Translations under genes and position numbers: made by a program | The notes under the pieces: model-generated | What the model saw: only the letters and a program-made list of their open reading frames with translations | Databases searched by the model: none | What the model was told of the DNA's origin: nothing | Source: Tillus elongatus | Taxonomy: Eukaryota; Arthropoda; Insecta; Coleoptera; Cleridae | Direction: 5' to 3' | Assembly: GCA_964006375.1 (NCBI GenBank) | Contig: OZ023269.1 | Location: 129,324,809 to 129,388,808, forward strand | Length of the DNA: 64,000 nucleotides | Shown: positions 22,725 to 36,095 of the stretch, one piece after another | Position numbering within the stretch: the first letter of the stretch is position 1 | How the letters are laid out: every line of letters starts with the position of its first letter

Positions 22725-23290
22725 TGCACGCAGTAAGTACATTATGGTGGCGAATAAAAAATAAATAGCTAAACATTGCATAATCCTAAAAAAAAATTAC
22801 AACGCAAATCACTATTAACATTTTTTCAATATGAAGCTGCTAAATATAACTAATTTTTGTGCACCACTACGTTGAAACTTATTATTTATGGCAAATTACT
22901 TGATGAGGCGGAATTTTCTAAAGAAATGGAAACTGGAATTTAGGTTTAACTGACATTTTAAGATGATTCTTTGACACTTGAACGTTTTGGAAAAAATCAT
23001 TCACCAAACTATGCTATATAGAAACAGTAGTTTCTTTGTATAGTATTCTCTTATAACTGTAAGCAACAAATAAACTAATAACTAATTTTCATAACAAAAT
23101 TCAAATTTTAATAACTAAATTTATTATTGACCTAGGAGCTTTAATTTTGTCACACAATAATATCTTTATCAAGGCAATACGTGTACCGAATTTCATTAAA
23201 ATAACATTGTTATTTTCATGGATATTTTTTAAAAACAAACCCTTATTTTAACGGATTCTAAATATGAATCCTAGGGGCTAAAAACAACTT
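22725..23290 (-). mobile_element. Very old HP element remains
   Basis: A P-like start (CACGCAGTAAGTACATTATG) is followed by scattered body fragments such as ACCGAATTTCATTAAAATAA near 23180 and AATATGAATCCTAGGGGC near 23262. Ends are uncertain. Confidence 0.45.
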
Positions 23291-23544
23291 CAAATTCTAG
23301 TAGCCTAATTTCCTATTCTCTTAAGGCAACCGATGGACCATATTTTATTAAAATAATAATAAATCAAGGAGCGGCATAAGAAAATTACCAATGAACAATC
23401 CAAGATGTCCAATGAGAAGAAATATGAGTTTCTATGTCGGTGTAAATAGTGTAAATAATAGATAAAATGATCGAGAATAGAATACATATTAGCGATTGAT
23501 TTAATTTATCCAAATATTATAATTTAATTTATCCAAATATTAGA

Positions 23545-24036
23545 GACAAAAAAGACCGCATGTATGTTGCGATGACTTATTTTGGAACCATTTCAGAAAA
23601 CATTTCAAAAATTTTAAATACCTGTACCAAGACAAAGGTAGCTTTCAAATACACGTGATTTGCTATTTAGGACGAAAGAAAAATCTTGTTTCTTGACAAA
23701 AGCTGGAGTTTATAAATTAGCTTGTACACATTGTAACGCAATCTACATACGTCAAACTTCTAGAGATGTTAACACCCGATACCAAGAACATATTTCTGCA
23801 TTTAGAAACAACTACGCTGACAAATCTACATTTGCAAAACATATTATTGACACCAAACATAAACCTGCAGTAAATAACCGCATACAACCACTACATTTTT
23901 GTAATGACAAACGTAAACTGGACTTTTTTGAAGCTTTAGAAGTCAAAAAGCACACACACGACAATAGCTACCTTTTTTAAATGAGCAAACTGATTTAATG
24001 AATTACCCTTTCTTGGATATTCTTCTTCCTAATTAA
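23545..24036 (+). pseudogene. Penelope-like element, C-terminal GIY-YIG endonuclease
   Basis: The plus strand reads MYVAMTYFGTISENISKILN then TKTKVAFKYT from 23560, two stops, and from 23660 a clean frame: LTKAGVYKLACTHCNAIYI, RQTSRDVNTRYQEHISAFRN, FAKHIIDTKH, FFEALEVKKH. The ..PYFG.ISEKI linker, the CxxC pair and GVY..YI.QTSR..R..EH are the C-terminal GIY-YIG module of PLEs, which nicks DNA for reverse-transcript priming. The YIG glycine is replaced by Arg (YIRQT). Near 23970 a shift is needed to reach LNEQTDLMNYPFLDILLPN and its stop at 24034-24036. The reverse transcriptase part is not upstream, so this copy is 5'-truncated. Confidence 0.87.
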
Positions 24037-24334
24037 ATAAGTCAAAGAAAATAAATTTAACTATTCTTTCAAAAAAGTTGTAATAAGATAATGAGTTGAT
24101 GTATGTCGATGCTTTCGTTGTATAGAGACTGTTTTATTACCGTTATTGTTTAGTTATTTTATAGTTCTATTTTTATGTTAAATATTGACATACATCACGT
24201 AGACATTTTGAAAGCCTACTCCGTCATCTGTGTTTCATTTTATTTTCAATTTGATTAATTTTTTGATCAAAACATCATAACATAGCAACATATCTTTATT
24301 TGTAGTTGTCATGATTTCGTACTAATTCAATTAT

Positions 24335-24373
24335 CTGTCTGAGAATGCTGTCAAGCAGCGAAACTAGTCACAG
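24335..24373 (+). ncRNA. Hammerhead-like motif downstream of the PLE
   Basis: Stem I CTGT (24335-24338) pairs with ACAG (24370-24373). The core box is CTGAGAA (24339-24345; consensus CTGANGA), then one spare T. Stem II is GCTG/CAGC with loop TCAAG. GAAA is at 24360-24363, helix III is the palindrome ACTAGT, and C at 24369 is the predicted cleavage base. It lies 300 bp past the GIY-YIG frame, where PLE terminal repeats belong. Confidence 0.6.
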
Positions 24374-25385
24374 AATCGTTAAAAACATCCGAGAACATCT
24401 AGAATTCATAAGGGCCCTTTGCTCCAGTTAGCTTACGCGCTGGCTATGCCCTTCACCTACAGAAACGAAAACCAACAGTGAAGCCAGAGAAGTAGTCTCC
24501 AAGTCTGTATGTAGTAAAAAAATAGATGTTTCTCCGAAAATAATAAGTATATTTTGATAAAATTTGGTACGCTGTTGCCCTAATGGAGGGTTTATTATAT
24601 TATATTATGTATTATAAATTTAAGTTTCTAAGTTGATGAAAAATAGAGTTATAAAAAATTGAACAATTTTTGTACTTGTAATTCGCATTTATGCACTAGT
24701 TGCACTGGAACTTTTTTGTTACTACATCAAAATTGAGACGCAAATAATGTTTATAAAAAAATCAGGTTTGGCAACGTCGATTCTATTTTGTTTATCTATG
24801 ATTTATAACGCTGACGTAACGAGAATCGGACACAAGCACCCAAACCGCGGGTTCAACCTCTCTGTTAATAGTGTTGTAGACATGACTTTTAAACAGATTA
24901 TTAATTCAAGAAAAATATCAAGGTCATCTCATCTTAAATCCGATGGAAAACACAATCTGTGACACATAACCATGCATTACCGGGTGTATAAATCATAAAC
25001 ATTATAGCTTGAGGATATTTTATCTGTGTATTAGTAATGTAAATTTATTACACTAGGTTTAACAGCCTCATTATTTGGGACTTTTAAAGCATTCTTTAAA
25101 GATTGCATTTTACCACATGAAACTAAAATTTAAAAAAAGAGGTAGGTCAACGTTTTGATACAGTTAATGGCTGATGCGTTCACCAGACGCAAACCGTCGA
25201 GTTTAGGCGTTCATCTGTTAATTGTTACAATTCAACGGTTGGGAATGTTATGAACGCATTGTCGAGTTCAAGTAGTGATATTTGTCTGTTATTTAAAAAA
25301 AGGTTTTCTCTTTATGAAAATTCGCTTTAAAATACAGCAAATCAAATGTATGGAGTGTTGTAATATATGTTGTAATGAATTTTTT
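24374..25385. other. No recognised feature beyond possible PLE tail
   Basis: The first part may still be PLE terminal sequence. The rest has no match I can name. Confidence 0.4.
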
Positions 25386-25389
25386 TTTA

Positions 25390-26136
25390 TTTCAACAACA
25401 CAGCACGAGGGCTCACATCCTAAATACTATCGTACCGTGGGTGTCGACAAGGAAGAAAGAGGCAACTTGTTAATTCTGGACTTGAAGGTTGGGAGGTTCG
25501 GAGGAGAAGGAAAAACATGTGCCGGCAAGGAATTCCACAACTTGGAAGTCCTCGAGACAAAAGAGCGGGCATACCAAAATGTTCTATGTCTGGTGTCCGG
25601 GACAGTAAAAGGGTGCATTCGCTCTGTTCCCCTGGTAGCAGGTGAAGGAACTATGGAAGAAAGCTCCTCTGAGCAGTGCCCGTGCAGATATGTATAAAAT
25701 AGAGAGGTCACCAACGGCACGTCAGTGGGCAAGGGATGGCAACCTTTGGGTGAGGGTAGGGTCACCGATGAAACGTATAGCTCTCTTCTGAATGGAGTCT
25801 AGGATAGCGAGTGTAGAAGCGGCAGCGTCACCCCAGATGTGGGAGTAGTATTCGAGGTTTGGCCTGATGTTTTTCCCCTCAGGGCTCGTCCGCGGCCCTG
25901 CCGCCCCGATAGCACTGCAACCTTTAATTGATTGTGCATACCCTTAGTCTTACTCCACCCATTCCAAAACCACTGTGCCTTGAACTAGTCTGCACAGCGA
26001 TTGGTAGGGTGAAGTTTTATATTGCCCTGTCTCCGGTCTAGACTGACCGTAGATCAGTTGTCTTTTGCTGTGAAGTATATAAGGTATAGCGATTAGCTGG
26101 TGAAAAGTATTTGCGAGCCCGGAAGAGGAAACCTAA
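25390..26136 (-). mobile_element. CR1/Jockey-like LINE fragment, split by another LINE
   Basis: This is the 3' part of the LINE seen in longer form at 36173-38010. The C-terminal frame (25765 back to 25427) includes RTSKLWNSLPAHVFPSPPN and ends SSLSTPTVR. The element runs to about 25868, is replaced by RNase H LINE sequence to 26068, and resumes with TGTGAAGTATATAAGG to CCTAAT at 26136. In the 56-kb copy these flanks are continuous. Confidence 0.85.
25869..26068 (-). mobile_element. RNase H LINE 3' end inserted in another LINE
   Basis: From the tail (TTTTTCCCCTCAGGGCTC) it covers the 3' untranslated end and the last codons up to GTTGTCTTTTGC. At the 5' junction both elements share TGT (TTTTGC-TGT-GAAG), a microhomology typical of truncated LINE insertions. 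Confidence 0.82.
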
Positions 26137-27213
26137 TAGATAAAGACGAGATATACAGATAAAAGTATACTAGAAGACAAACTTTGTTGGACTGAACTAG
26201 CAACCTATTCAATTTTTAAACAAAAAAGCCCATCGGCTTTCAATTTCTCACAACTCGTTTTCGTACTTCTGGTACACAAGAAAAAGCTATGTTAGTAGCC
26301 AGCATCCGAGACAGGAAAGCAAAAGCAGAAGAATTTATTCAAGATAAATATTAAAATTCCAATTTCCTTTATTTTAAATATGAATATGTAACGAAATCTC
26401 AAAACTAGGGCTGAAATATCAAGTTTAGCCCTTACCTTATCTTTAACATCCCGTGAGATGGAGTGAATAAATTAAATGGGACGCCGGTTCGAAGCGGAAG
26501 TCGCGGTAACCAGCAATCTCCCTACTTTAGCTAACCAACCAGTAGCAAGGGTTCTATGGTTATGGTTATTGTGTAAAAACAAGTTGACAGCATCTGTGTT
26601 TATTCTCTCTCCTCTCTGATAGGTCTCCTCTCATAAAAGAAGGATTCGTCATTCCTTGCATCCCTCATGAGTCATCGACTATTAAATAAAATACAGGGTA
26701 TACAGTACTTATCCCTAACCCCTAAACAATTAGGGGTTGCACTATATGAATCACAGCTATTCAAAATGTATGTTTGGATAATTTTTATTCTATTATTATT
26801 AAGTAGTCTGCACCAGTTTTTTTTAAAAATATGAGTCATAAGCTAATTTGAAATGCAGATATGTTTTATTTATTATTCATCATATGTATTTTAAATTCCA
26901 TTACATACCCCTTATGTTATTTAGTTACATACTCATTGTGTTCTAATTCAAATGCAGTATGGCATATATTTTAATTATTTCTGACCTACTAATTAAGAAC
27001 AGGTACAGAAAAACACCTGTAGCATTTAAATATAATTATGGCGGCGACTGCGACGTTCTTTTTGTTTGGTATTGTCATCATTGCCAAATTTGTTACTATT
27101 TGCTGTCCGTACAGTAAGTATTAGCGCAGTCCAAATTACTTTAAACCGATAGGTGTATAATGTTCTAAGAGTATGAAAATAGCCTACAAGAATCTAATGA
27201 ACATTAAAAAACT
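26137..27213. other. No recognised feature
   Basis: About 1.1 kb with no readable domain. CCCCTAAACAATTAGGGG near 26720 is a short palindrome. Confidence 0.45.
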
Positions 27214-27902
27214 CTGGACGCACCAAGTGCGTTATGGAAGTGAATTTCCATAAAAAAATTTAATAGCAAATATGTCTCTCTAATGCAAGCAGACATCAAT
27301 CTGGTTACCGGTATAGCCTATATAGTAAAAACAATGTACCATATTTTATCAAAATAATTTATTGTTTGAAAATGTACAAAAACTTTTCGAAAATAAACTT
27401 AAGATGTTTCCAAGAAAACTGGTTTCCTAGTCAACAAACCTTAGGTTAATAGCAAATTGAGTTATTGAAATTTGAAGCTTTTAATGGAAATTTGCTACGA
27501 AAACGCACTTACTGCGTCTCGAGTTTTTTCTTACACATGCATCATACGTCTATAAAAATAGCAAAAGTGCAATAAAATAAGAGTGTTCGATTTTTTTTTA
27601 ATAGGGATCACCAACGACTTATGGTCCATCCTATGATTGTCAAAATAATGTTATAAGATGCAGCTCAAGACACCCTCTAATTAACGTATACAATTTTTTC
27701 TCGTATCTTGTATAATAATAATTATATTGAGCTTTACCATAGAAATGCGTCACCCTGTACATATGTAAACAGATAAAAACTGAATGTAAACCCGGATATG
27801 GATTATAGGGGGTCTGGTTTCGGCTCGTTTGAAGAAACCTCTTTAAAATTCAAAAGTCGCAGTCTCCTCATTAACGAATTTTTTCTACGAAAATTAGCTA
27901 AA
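27214..27902 (-). mobile_element. Composite HP element, P/P module first
   Basis: A P/P foldback module (27214-27522, both arms as GACGCACCAAGTGCGTTATG and inverse). It is followed by the segment with ACCAACGACTTATGGTCCAT (near 27613), TATATTGAGCTTTACC and a degenerate HP block (CCCGGATATGGATTATAGG), ending in the H hairpin at 27871-27901. The order is the reverse complement of the 5.3- and 44.3-kb composites, but the body with the (TA)n array is missing. Confidence 0.75.
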
Positions 27903-27999
27903 AATTATAGACCGTTATATCATTAACTTAACAAAACTACCGCCAAAACATTAGAGAAAAAGGGCTCATTTGAAATGAATTTTCTGAAAATATTTTAGT

Positions 28000-28425
28000 A
28001 AAATGACGGTTGAAGCTGAAACTTAAGGGTTTGCAGAACACCCTTCTTGCGACATTTTCTTTACATAATACGTATTTGTTTCAGGTTCTTTGCCTAAATG
28101 TTGCCAATGTTGACGGTTCAAATCGCGACTTTCGACATTTTGGGGAAAACCCTTTTTTTTCTTTATATGCCCATAACTTTTTTGTCTTTAAACTTAAAGA
28201 CCTAAATTTCACCATTTATGATACAAACACGCGTACCAAATTTGGTTGCCCTTTGTTATTTCCAGAGATTTAATATTTTCCGAAAGAAAACACAAAATTT
28301 TCCGGTAAAACCTGCGCAGATTTTCCTGGCTAACGAACTTATCCAAGCCACTTGCAAAAGAAAGGTACTCAGAAACAAGATCGGCCCATTATTTCTTGAG
28401 TTATCGGATACATGCACACATTTTT
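28000..28425 (-). mobile_element. HP element body fragment
   Basis: Includes GCGTACCAAATTTGGTTGCC, ACTTATCCAAGCCACTTGCA and CTTGAGTTATCGG near 28395. No H or P end is attached. Confidence 0.65.
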
Positions 28426-28737
28426 ACGTCAAATCAAAATGTCAAAAATTTTGTGTTGTAATTAATATCAGTATTTTGGAAGAATTTTCTGGTTTAAGAG
28501 GGGGTCATTGTAAAATGAGAGCTGAATATTTAGAGTGATAGTCCAACTGTTAGTGGCAGAAAGGAAGTTTAAAATTATTGAATATTTAACAAAATTGTAA
28601 ATGTGACAGTAGCAAGATTTGGCAGCTCCCTTTAGGCAAGTCAGTATTCAAAATTGTGTTTATTGCAAGCACAAGCCCTAGGCTTATTTGTGAAACACAT
28701 TGTAAAATTATGAACTAATAAATATACTATACATACA

Positions 28738-28872
<135 letters not shown>

Positions 28873-29015
28873 TTATGCCTAAGTAAGACAAAAATATGTG
28901 AAAACCGCAGTCATAATTGATATTTTAGTACGCAATAACATTTTTATGAATGAAATCAATTTTAAATTTTCTAGCCTTAACTAAATTGGAGTAGCTATTC
29001 AACTTTTTTAAAAAA

Positions 29016-29392
<377 letters not shown>

Positions 29393-29848
29393 ATCATATT
29401 GATCGATATTTTTTAAACCACGCTAATTAAAGCTACCCAATATACTAATAATGTTATCCATTACTATCCCAGGATTATTGATTAAGTAGTAATGTTGCCA
29501 ACTACAGAGAACATGGCTGAATTCGGTCAGTATGAATGGTCTAATTATCAAGAGATTAGATCCTGTTAATTGTAGAATTATTCATTCAGTAATATTGAAA
29601 TTAAAATAAACGTAAAGTGAACAACATTGTACGGGCATGAGTCATATAGTCAGGATTTACCATTAGCATCTGAAAACGGGATGTGTAATAAACATTTAAA
29701 CTACATGTATATTGTACCTACTGTAGGTCAAATGTCACTTTAACAGTTACGCATTTTTTATAAGTCACCATATGAGTTACTGCTTGAAAATTTACATAAA
29801 TACTGTAAATAAAAGCGATTCAGCCTACTACAAGGTACTATAGAAATA

Positions 29849-30115
29849 CAGGTGGCGCAAAAGAAGGTTCCCCATTTTAAAGTAAAATATAGTTTTTTGT
29901 TGGTTGAACACCTGTTCCCACTTTTTGTTTCAGAATAAAGAGTTAGGATTTTTGAAAACCATTTGTAAAAGTGAAAATGGTCTCCAATTAACGGACATTA
30001 ATTTTCGGCACTACAAAACTACAGAAAATCTACTTTACAAGTTTCAAACTAAATATCTGCTTTCGTTATCTTTTTCCCCCGTTTTAAACGGTATACATAC
30101 TTTTGCGCCCACCTG
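29849..30115. mobile_element. Tc1/mariner-type MITE, 267 bp
   Basis: It begins CAGGTGGCGCAAAAGAAGG and ends with the inverse, CTTTTGCGCCCACCTG. TA lies directly outside on both sides (29847-29848 and 30116-30117), the signature of Tc1/mariner insertion. A 101-codon open frame crosses it and its right border and does not resemble a transposase. Confidence 0.82.
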
Positions 30116-30117
30116 TA

Positions 30118-30659
30118 TTCAGAATATAACAAAAAATGCATCAAACAATCTTAAATTTATTATAATTAAAATTTATATCGAAAGATATTCAGGTCAAGTG
30201 GTTTTCTAATCATAAAGATATATTAAAACCATCACAGAACATCTTATCAAACAAATTTTAATGAAATTAACTGCAAATTCCATGATGTTGGGACATTTAG
30301 TGCAGTTCTGCAACGTCGTTTCATGTCTACGAGAGGAAGAGTAATTAAATAATTCAAATTTATGTAATTTTAAGACATTCACATCAGTTTTATGGATACT
30401 GGAGGTTGTAATTATGTTTCTAATTTCCGGAAGCGTTTGGAAATGTGGCGTGTGTGTCTTCTTTCATGGCTGCGGTCGTCAGACCATTCGTACATTTTTT
30501 CTGGCTTGCAAATGTGACGTACCTACGTGTAGTCGATTATCCGAAGTAATTAAAACAGTCAATGAACACGATCACCACATCAATTTTACTAAATGGTCAA
30601 CCAGAGTAGAAGCTGACGTACCTTGGAATTATTATTATGAATGATTGTAAATGTGGCAA
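30118..30659. other. No recognised feature
   Basis: A 76-codon plus frame (30414-30644) rich in Cys and His was inspected and not recognised. Confidence 0.4.
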
Positions 30660-30759
30660 AAAACTGAGAAGGAAGAACACAACGGTAATACAAGCATTCT
30701 ATCGATAAAATACTTTCTAATCAAAAACGATTTTACTAGAAACTGAAGAAGGGGTGCAC

Positions 30760-31135
30760 AAAGTCATAAGTGTGGAATATTATAATGTTTGGTGAGGAGA
30801 TCTGAATCTTGAATGGCAGGATATAAAGAAAATGGAAACTTTTGAAAAGTGCACATGGAGAAAAATGACGGTGACAAGGTTCACCAATAAAAATTAAAGA
30901 AAATAAACAAAATGTGCTAGAAGTAGCGATGGTAGAGAGTTGGTTAATGAAAGACATAGAGGAAGAAGTCAAAATTTATTTCTAAGGTACGATAACCATC
31001 AGACATATGCCTGGAAAAAAGAGAAGATGCAAATAAAAAGAAAAGCTTCTGGAAAATGCGATATAAGAAATAAAAAAAATTGAGACACAGTCATGCGATG
31101 AGGCGACATCGCCTGTAGACTGTGATGATGGCTAA
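30760..31135 (+). pseudogene. LINE C-terminal relic
   Basis: The plus strand reads KMETFEKCTWRKMTVT, then FTNKN..QNVLEVAMVESWL. This corresponds to the LE.FE.W.WRRML.I.W....TNE.VL region that follows the reverse transcriptase in many arthropod LINEs. It ends in a segment shared with 54400-54440 (AGGCGACATCGCCT, then a near-identical CTGTGATRATG). Stops interrupt it repeatedly. Confidence 0.55.
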
Positions 31136-31247
31136 ACCCGAGTTAATATCTAATTAATAGAATAAACAGAACTAAATATTATACATGTTTGATGCATTTA
31201 CAACAACTTTTTCAAAAGAATTCAGCAGGAATTATAGTATTCGCTAG

Positions 31248-31280
31248 TTCGCTACCATAATGCACTTGCTGCGTCCGGAC
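31248..31280. mobile_element. Solo P end
   Basis: TTCGCTACCATAATGCACTT then GCTGCGTCCGGAC, the inverse P terminus, followed by TTTT as in other copies. Confidence 0.7.
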
Positions 31281-31282
31281 TT

Positions 31283-33124
31283 TTAAGTCGTATTTACATG
31301 TTAGCACTACTTTCTACACTACTAATACTATAATAACTACCAACAAAAACAATAATAGTAATAATAACGAATGTTATGTTATTCGGAGAATGATATGTGT
31401 AATGTTTAACACCACGACTTAAGATAGTTGTTATTACTATTATTACATGCAATAAAGTCAACAGTTGTATTAAAATAGAATGCTTAGGCCAAGAAGATTT
31501 ATTGTCCAAGCAAAAACTACTTGAAATGAATGCTGTAAGCTGGAACAAAGCAATAGGTGGTAAAATAACAAGAATATTTGCCAATTTTCAGGAAAAAAGG
31601 TACCTTCAGGTCTTGTTTTTAATTTTTATTGTTATTGTTACTGCTATTGACTATTACCGTTATTTTACCTATAGAAATTGCTCACCAAGCAAGAATTCAT
31701 TTTGACAAAACAAAAGAGGAGTTTTTCTACAGACACTTGCTAATAAAAAGGTCTGCTTTCATGATAATAATAATCGTTATTAATGAAAAATATACGGGAA
31801 TCACCAAATTTAAATTTTAACTCCGATCTAACAAGGCCTGTTAACATAAAAAAGCTCCGCTTAACATTTTCCAGCAAACTTTCGTATACAATTTCGCAAA
31901 GACTAGATCGTGACCTCAAGACTAAATGAACGCAAATTAAAATGAATCCACAAAATTCAGAATTTTTGCTTGAGATGCGTTTTCTTTGAGTGCATAGCCA
32001 GCTACATTTATAGACACTGTAGAATGTATAAAATAAGAAAAACACTTGGTAAAATACCACAGGGCATACTTTAGTAGGCTCACACACAACACACAATGTT
32101 TCGGTCTCATGACCATTCTCCCTTTAAACTAAAGAGAAACTTAAAACTATGGATACGTTCTTATTTTATATTCTTTTAACAAATGTCAAAAATGGGGGGC
32201 TTGTTGTTACCTCTAAAAATTATGACGAGATCAGAAAATGCACGTGAGTACGTTCTTTTTTTAAATAACTTTGGCGATAGGCTACCTACATAGCTCATCC
32301 ATATTTTTCAAGCTTTAATAATTAAATAACAAGTTTTTGTAAAATTCGCAACCATACCGCACTTTTTCAATCAGGATGTAAAAATGTATTGTAATTTAAA
32401 ATTAATTATAGCACAATATGACATTCTTTGAAGACTAAGAGGTAAAAGAAAAAACTAAATATAAAACTGAGGTGTTTTTTTAATCCTGGTCACGTGCACA
32501 TGTTTCACCACTGCAAAAAAGAGACCATTCTAGCGCTAATCATCTTTATCTAGGGGTGAAAAAGATACCAATAAATAACTTCTAAAACCATTTAGTGACA
32601 AGTTCAGGTTCAACAGGTATCCAAAGTTTCTAAATTGAATTTAATCAAAAGACACGAAAACAGTTATCAATCTTGTAAGAAAACACTCGTACCAGGGGAT
32701 ATATCTCGTTTTAAATGGAGAATGTATATAAATACCATATGTTCTTACGATGATACAGCATTATAGCTATTTTCAGTAGCACATCAAAACCTTAGTCATT
32801 CCCCAGGAAGGAAAACAATGACTTTAAATGGTGTAACGACATTTGTCCAACATGTCACTCTTCTTAGTCAGATCAATTATCTCACCGATTAACTTTTATC
32901 TGCTTCGTATTTTAAACAATATTCTTTATTTACGTTTTGTACGGCCTAACAAATGATAACTTATGACCTCAAGTCTTAAAATAATGTAAGTTTGAATCAA
33001 AACTCTTCAAATTAAAATATTGAAAATAGAAAACTATGTTTACTCATGATTTTAAGACCCGCTGAATCGACCTTTTACAGTTTTATTCTCCATCAAGCTT
33101 TGCTATTCACTATCTGATCTTAGA
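31283..33124. other. 1.8 kb, no gene recognised; one decayed P end
   Basis: AAAATTCGCAACCATACCGC near 32341 is a mutated P terminus. Otherwise several 60-120 codon frames were inspected without recognising anything. Confidence 0.45.
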
Positions 33125-33200
33125 AATGCACAATAAGCCAAAGGTTGCAGTGCTATTGAGGTGGCAAGGTAGCGGGCGAGTCCTGGGGCAGGAAAAAAAG
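33125..33200 (+). mobile_element. RNase H LINE 3' end
   Basis: GCACAATAAGCCAAAGGTTG to GGGCAGGAAAAAAAG, the 3' untranslated end with a short A-tail. It is directly followed by LINE sequence in the opposite direction. Confidence 0.78.
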
Positions 33201-33438
33201 GGCCCGTGGAGATATCTATAAAAGATAGAGGTCACCAACGGCACGTCGGTGGGCAAGGGATGGCAGCCTTTGGTGGGGGTAGGGTCACCGATGAGACGTG
33301 TAGCTCTCTTCTGAATGGAGTCCCCAGGATAGCGAGTGTAGAAGCGGCAGCGGCACCCCAGATGTGGGAGCAGTATTCGAGGTTTGTCCTTATTTGTGAA
33401 GTATATAAGGTATAGAGATTAGCTGGTGAAAAGTATTT
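33201..33438 (-). mobile_element. CR1/Jockey-like LINE fragment
   Basis: Matches the central C-terminal region of the 36-kb LINE: GCCCGTGGAGATATCTATAA, then ..ATGTGGGAGCAGTATTCGAG and GTGAAGTATATAAGG. Both ends are truncated, the left one at the A-tail of the RNase H LINE. Confidence 0.8.
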
Positions 33439-36095
33439 ACTTGATGTCTAAATTAATTAGGCTAAATAAATATTAAGATATGCCAACAAATATGGAGGCA
33501 CTACATATTATCTGGGTAATGTTTTAAGACTAGACTAAGAAAATATAAATCTAAATACAATTACACCGAAGATTATGATAAAATTTACAAAAAAATATAT
33601 AACATATGCTTAAAATAAATGAATCATTGTTTTAAACATATAATTTAGATCGCCTGATATAGATATGAATATGACAAACACAATTTCTAGGGAATTTTCA
33701 TAATGTCCGACAACAGGCAGGTGTAATTGACTGACTCAAAACAGGGCCTACCCCAAATGTTGTAATAAACCATGCATGAGAAACATTTCCGGTTTTAACT
33801 CATTCTAAACATTGACACTGTTTACAGACAAACTTTCTATCCCTTATAGTCTACCTCTCTCTCTCACACTGCAAATTAAATATATTACTCATGACCATAA
33901 TGTATACATAACGTTGTACAAAAGAAACCATTAAACATATGAAATTGTACCAATTTAACTGTCAAATAACATCACACCATATTGCACAACTTGTGGCATA
34001 TAAGAGACTGGTGTTTTTTGGTGCAAATTTACGTTAAAAATGATGGAAAAGGTGCAGCAAATTTGTGGAGTGATTTCACGAAAATTTAACAGTATTTGGA
34101 TTTAGCTAAAATTCATCAGCTTATATCGACGAGTCTCCAACGAACTTTCAATTTTACAAAATTGAAAGAAATACAGAGTGTTAAAATGAGAATTCGATTT
34201 TTCTTTGATAGCCAGAAAAGTAGTTGATGTATTATCTTGAAAATTGGTGCAGATAAATTATTTTACAGTGATAAAAAACTAATGCCCAATCTGGCTCTAG
34301 CCGACAGAGTGCGCTGCTTGAGTACCATTCAATGCTTAAAAATAGTCCCACGTTTTTATTAGCGTAGCTACGAAACTTTTAATTAGAAAATAGTATTCTC
34401 TTGTATATTCATAACAAAAAAGATATACCTACTTGTTTAATGGCGCTAACATAAACCGCTTTCAAAATATTTGCCATTGTAATTTTTTGAAAGAGATAAT
34501 ACAAATGTGTGATGTAGTAATATTTACATATTTTAGAAGCGATATCGTCTAGAGAAGTTCAGTTGGTCCAGCGAGTGAAGACCGAAGCTTGAAAACAAGA
34601 TGAGAAGCAGGTAAAGAATGTAATGATGGTCAGATTCTTTAGTCAATTTTTTAGCTAAGCATTAGGGATCATTTGAAAGCCAGAAAATGGATATTTAATC
34701 TGCAGTGCAGAATATCATATATACCTACGAAATGTCTGCCATATAAACAGAATAATAATAATTTAATAAAAAATCCAGCTTCTGACACATAAAACTTGAA
34801 AAAAATTTATCAACTTTATACATTTTGAAAGATATGTAAACCAAATTATAACATTGTTTAAAATGCGAAGTAATAACATAAATATAAGAGGAATACGAAT
34901 GTCATTATGATTTCCTTTGGCTCGGCAGCTCAGTAAATAAAATATGAAGGACGTTTACGAGTTTCTTTGATGTTAAATTTAGAAAGTAATATAGAAATTC
35001 TCAAAAGAGGGACTTTCTATTTATTTGTCGAGGGTTCAGTTCTAGAGAATACAATGAACTCGTTCTATGTATCAACTTTAATAGGAATATTAAACATAAT
35101 TAAAAAAAGATATCTTAAAGGTGATTCAGAGTGACACGTAATACAAAAAAAGTTAAAATTCAGGTAAAATTGTTTGATAAAAAGTGCAAAATCGTGGTAA
35201 TTCGGCATACATTCTTCATAACACAATTTTGTTTTTTTTTTTAATTAAAAAAATAACTTACTAAACATTTATTACTAATTACCAACATATCACAAAAATC
35301 TTACACAAAATAATTTCTACGGAAACACTAAAAACATTTATGTGAAAACTTTTTAAATTCAACCACTATTTGAGACTGTATACGGCAGCTCGATTTTTTC
35401 GTAGCAATACAAACAAAAAGCTCTCTGAATGCGTCATTTCCATGGGACTCCGCTACCTATTGGTAAAAACGCCGTACCACAGGTTGTGATATGTGCCAAA
35501 AACGTGAAAAGTTGCAAAACAATTGAAATAACTCAAGAACGATGAACGATATCAAATTTTTTTCCTTACAAACATGCATTATAATTCGATTGAAAATACA
35601 AAAATGCAACATAAGGGATGTTATATTAAAAAAAGTGCGTATTACCAAGGACTTATGGGCCACCTGTGATTGTCTAACAAACCTTTGTGAATCCAGAGGA
35701 ATAGGTCTGTATTTATCGAACTAATATTACCTAATGGATTTGAGCTATAGGTACTAGGCAAAAATAAGATCGCTTTGTTAGTCAGTCTAGGGTCTGAACC
35801 GCGGGAACTAAATAATAAATCTATTCGATTTTTTTATAACCGAGATGACACATTAAAATAAAATTCGTTGTATCAAAAATAATCATTTCCAGTCTCAGTT
35901 GCTTGTCCAAACAAAATATATCACACCTATGACTCAAGTTGGCAAAATGACAATATTTTGCCCAGTCTCTATTAAGACATTCACATTAGAAAAATGTTAA
36001 CACGTTTATTCGCCATTTTAATATAGGGATTCCTAAAATGTTGTCTAAACTATGCACTTCCATAAAAGGTTTCACATACTGAAGAACAAAGATTT

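Noticed and set aside
25427..25697. A plus-strand frame over the 25.4-kb LINE
   Set aside because: It is the antisense of the LINE C-terminus, as is the similar plus frame at 56 kb.
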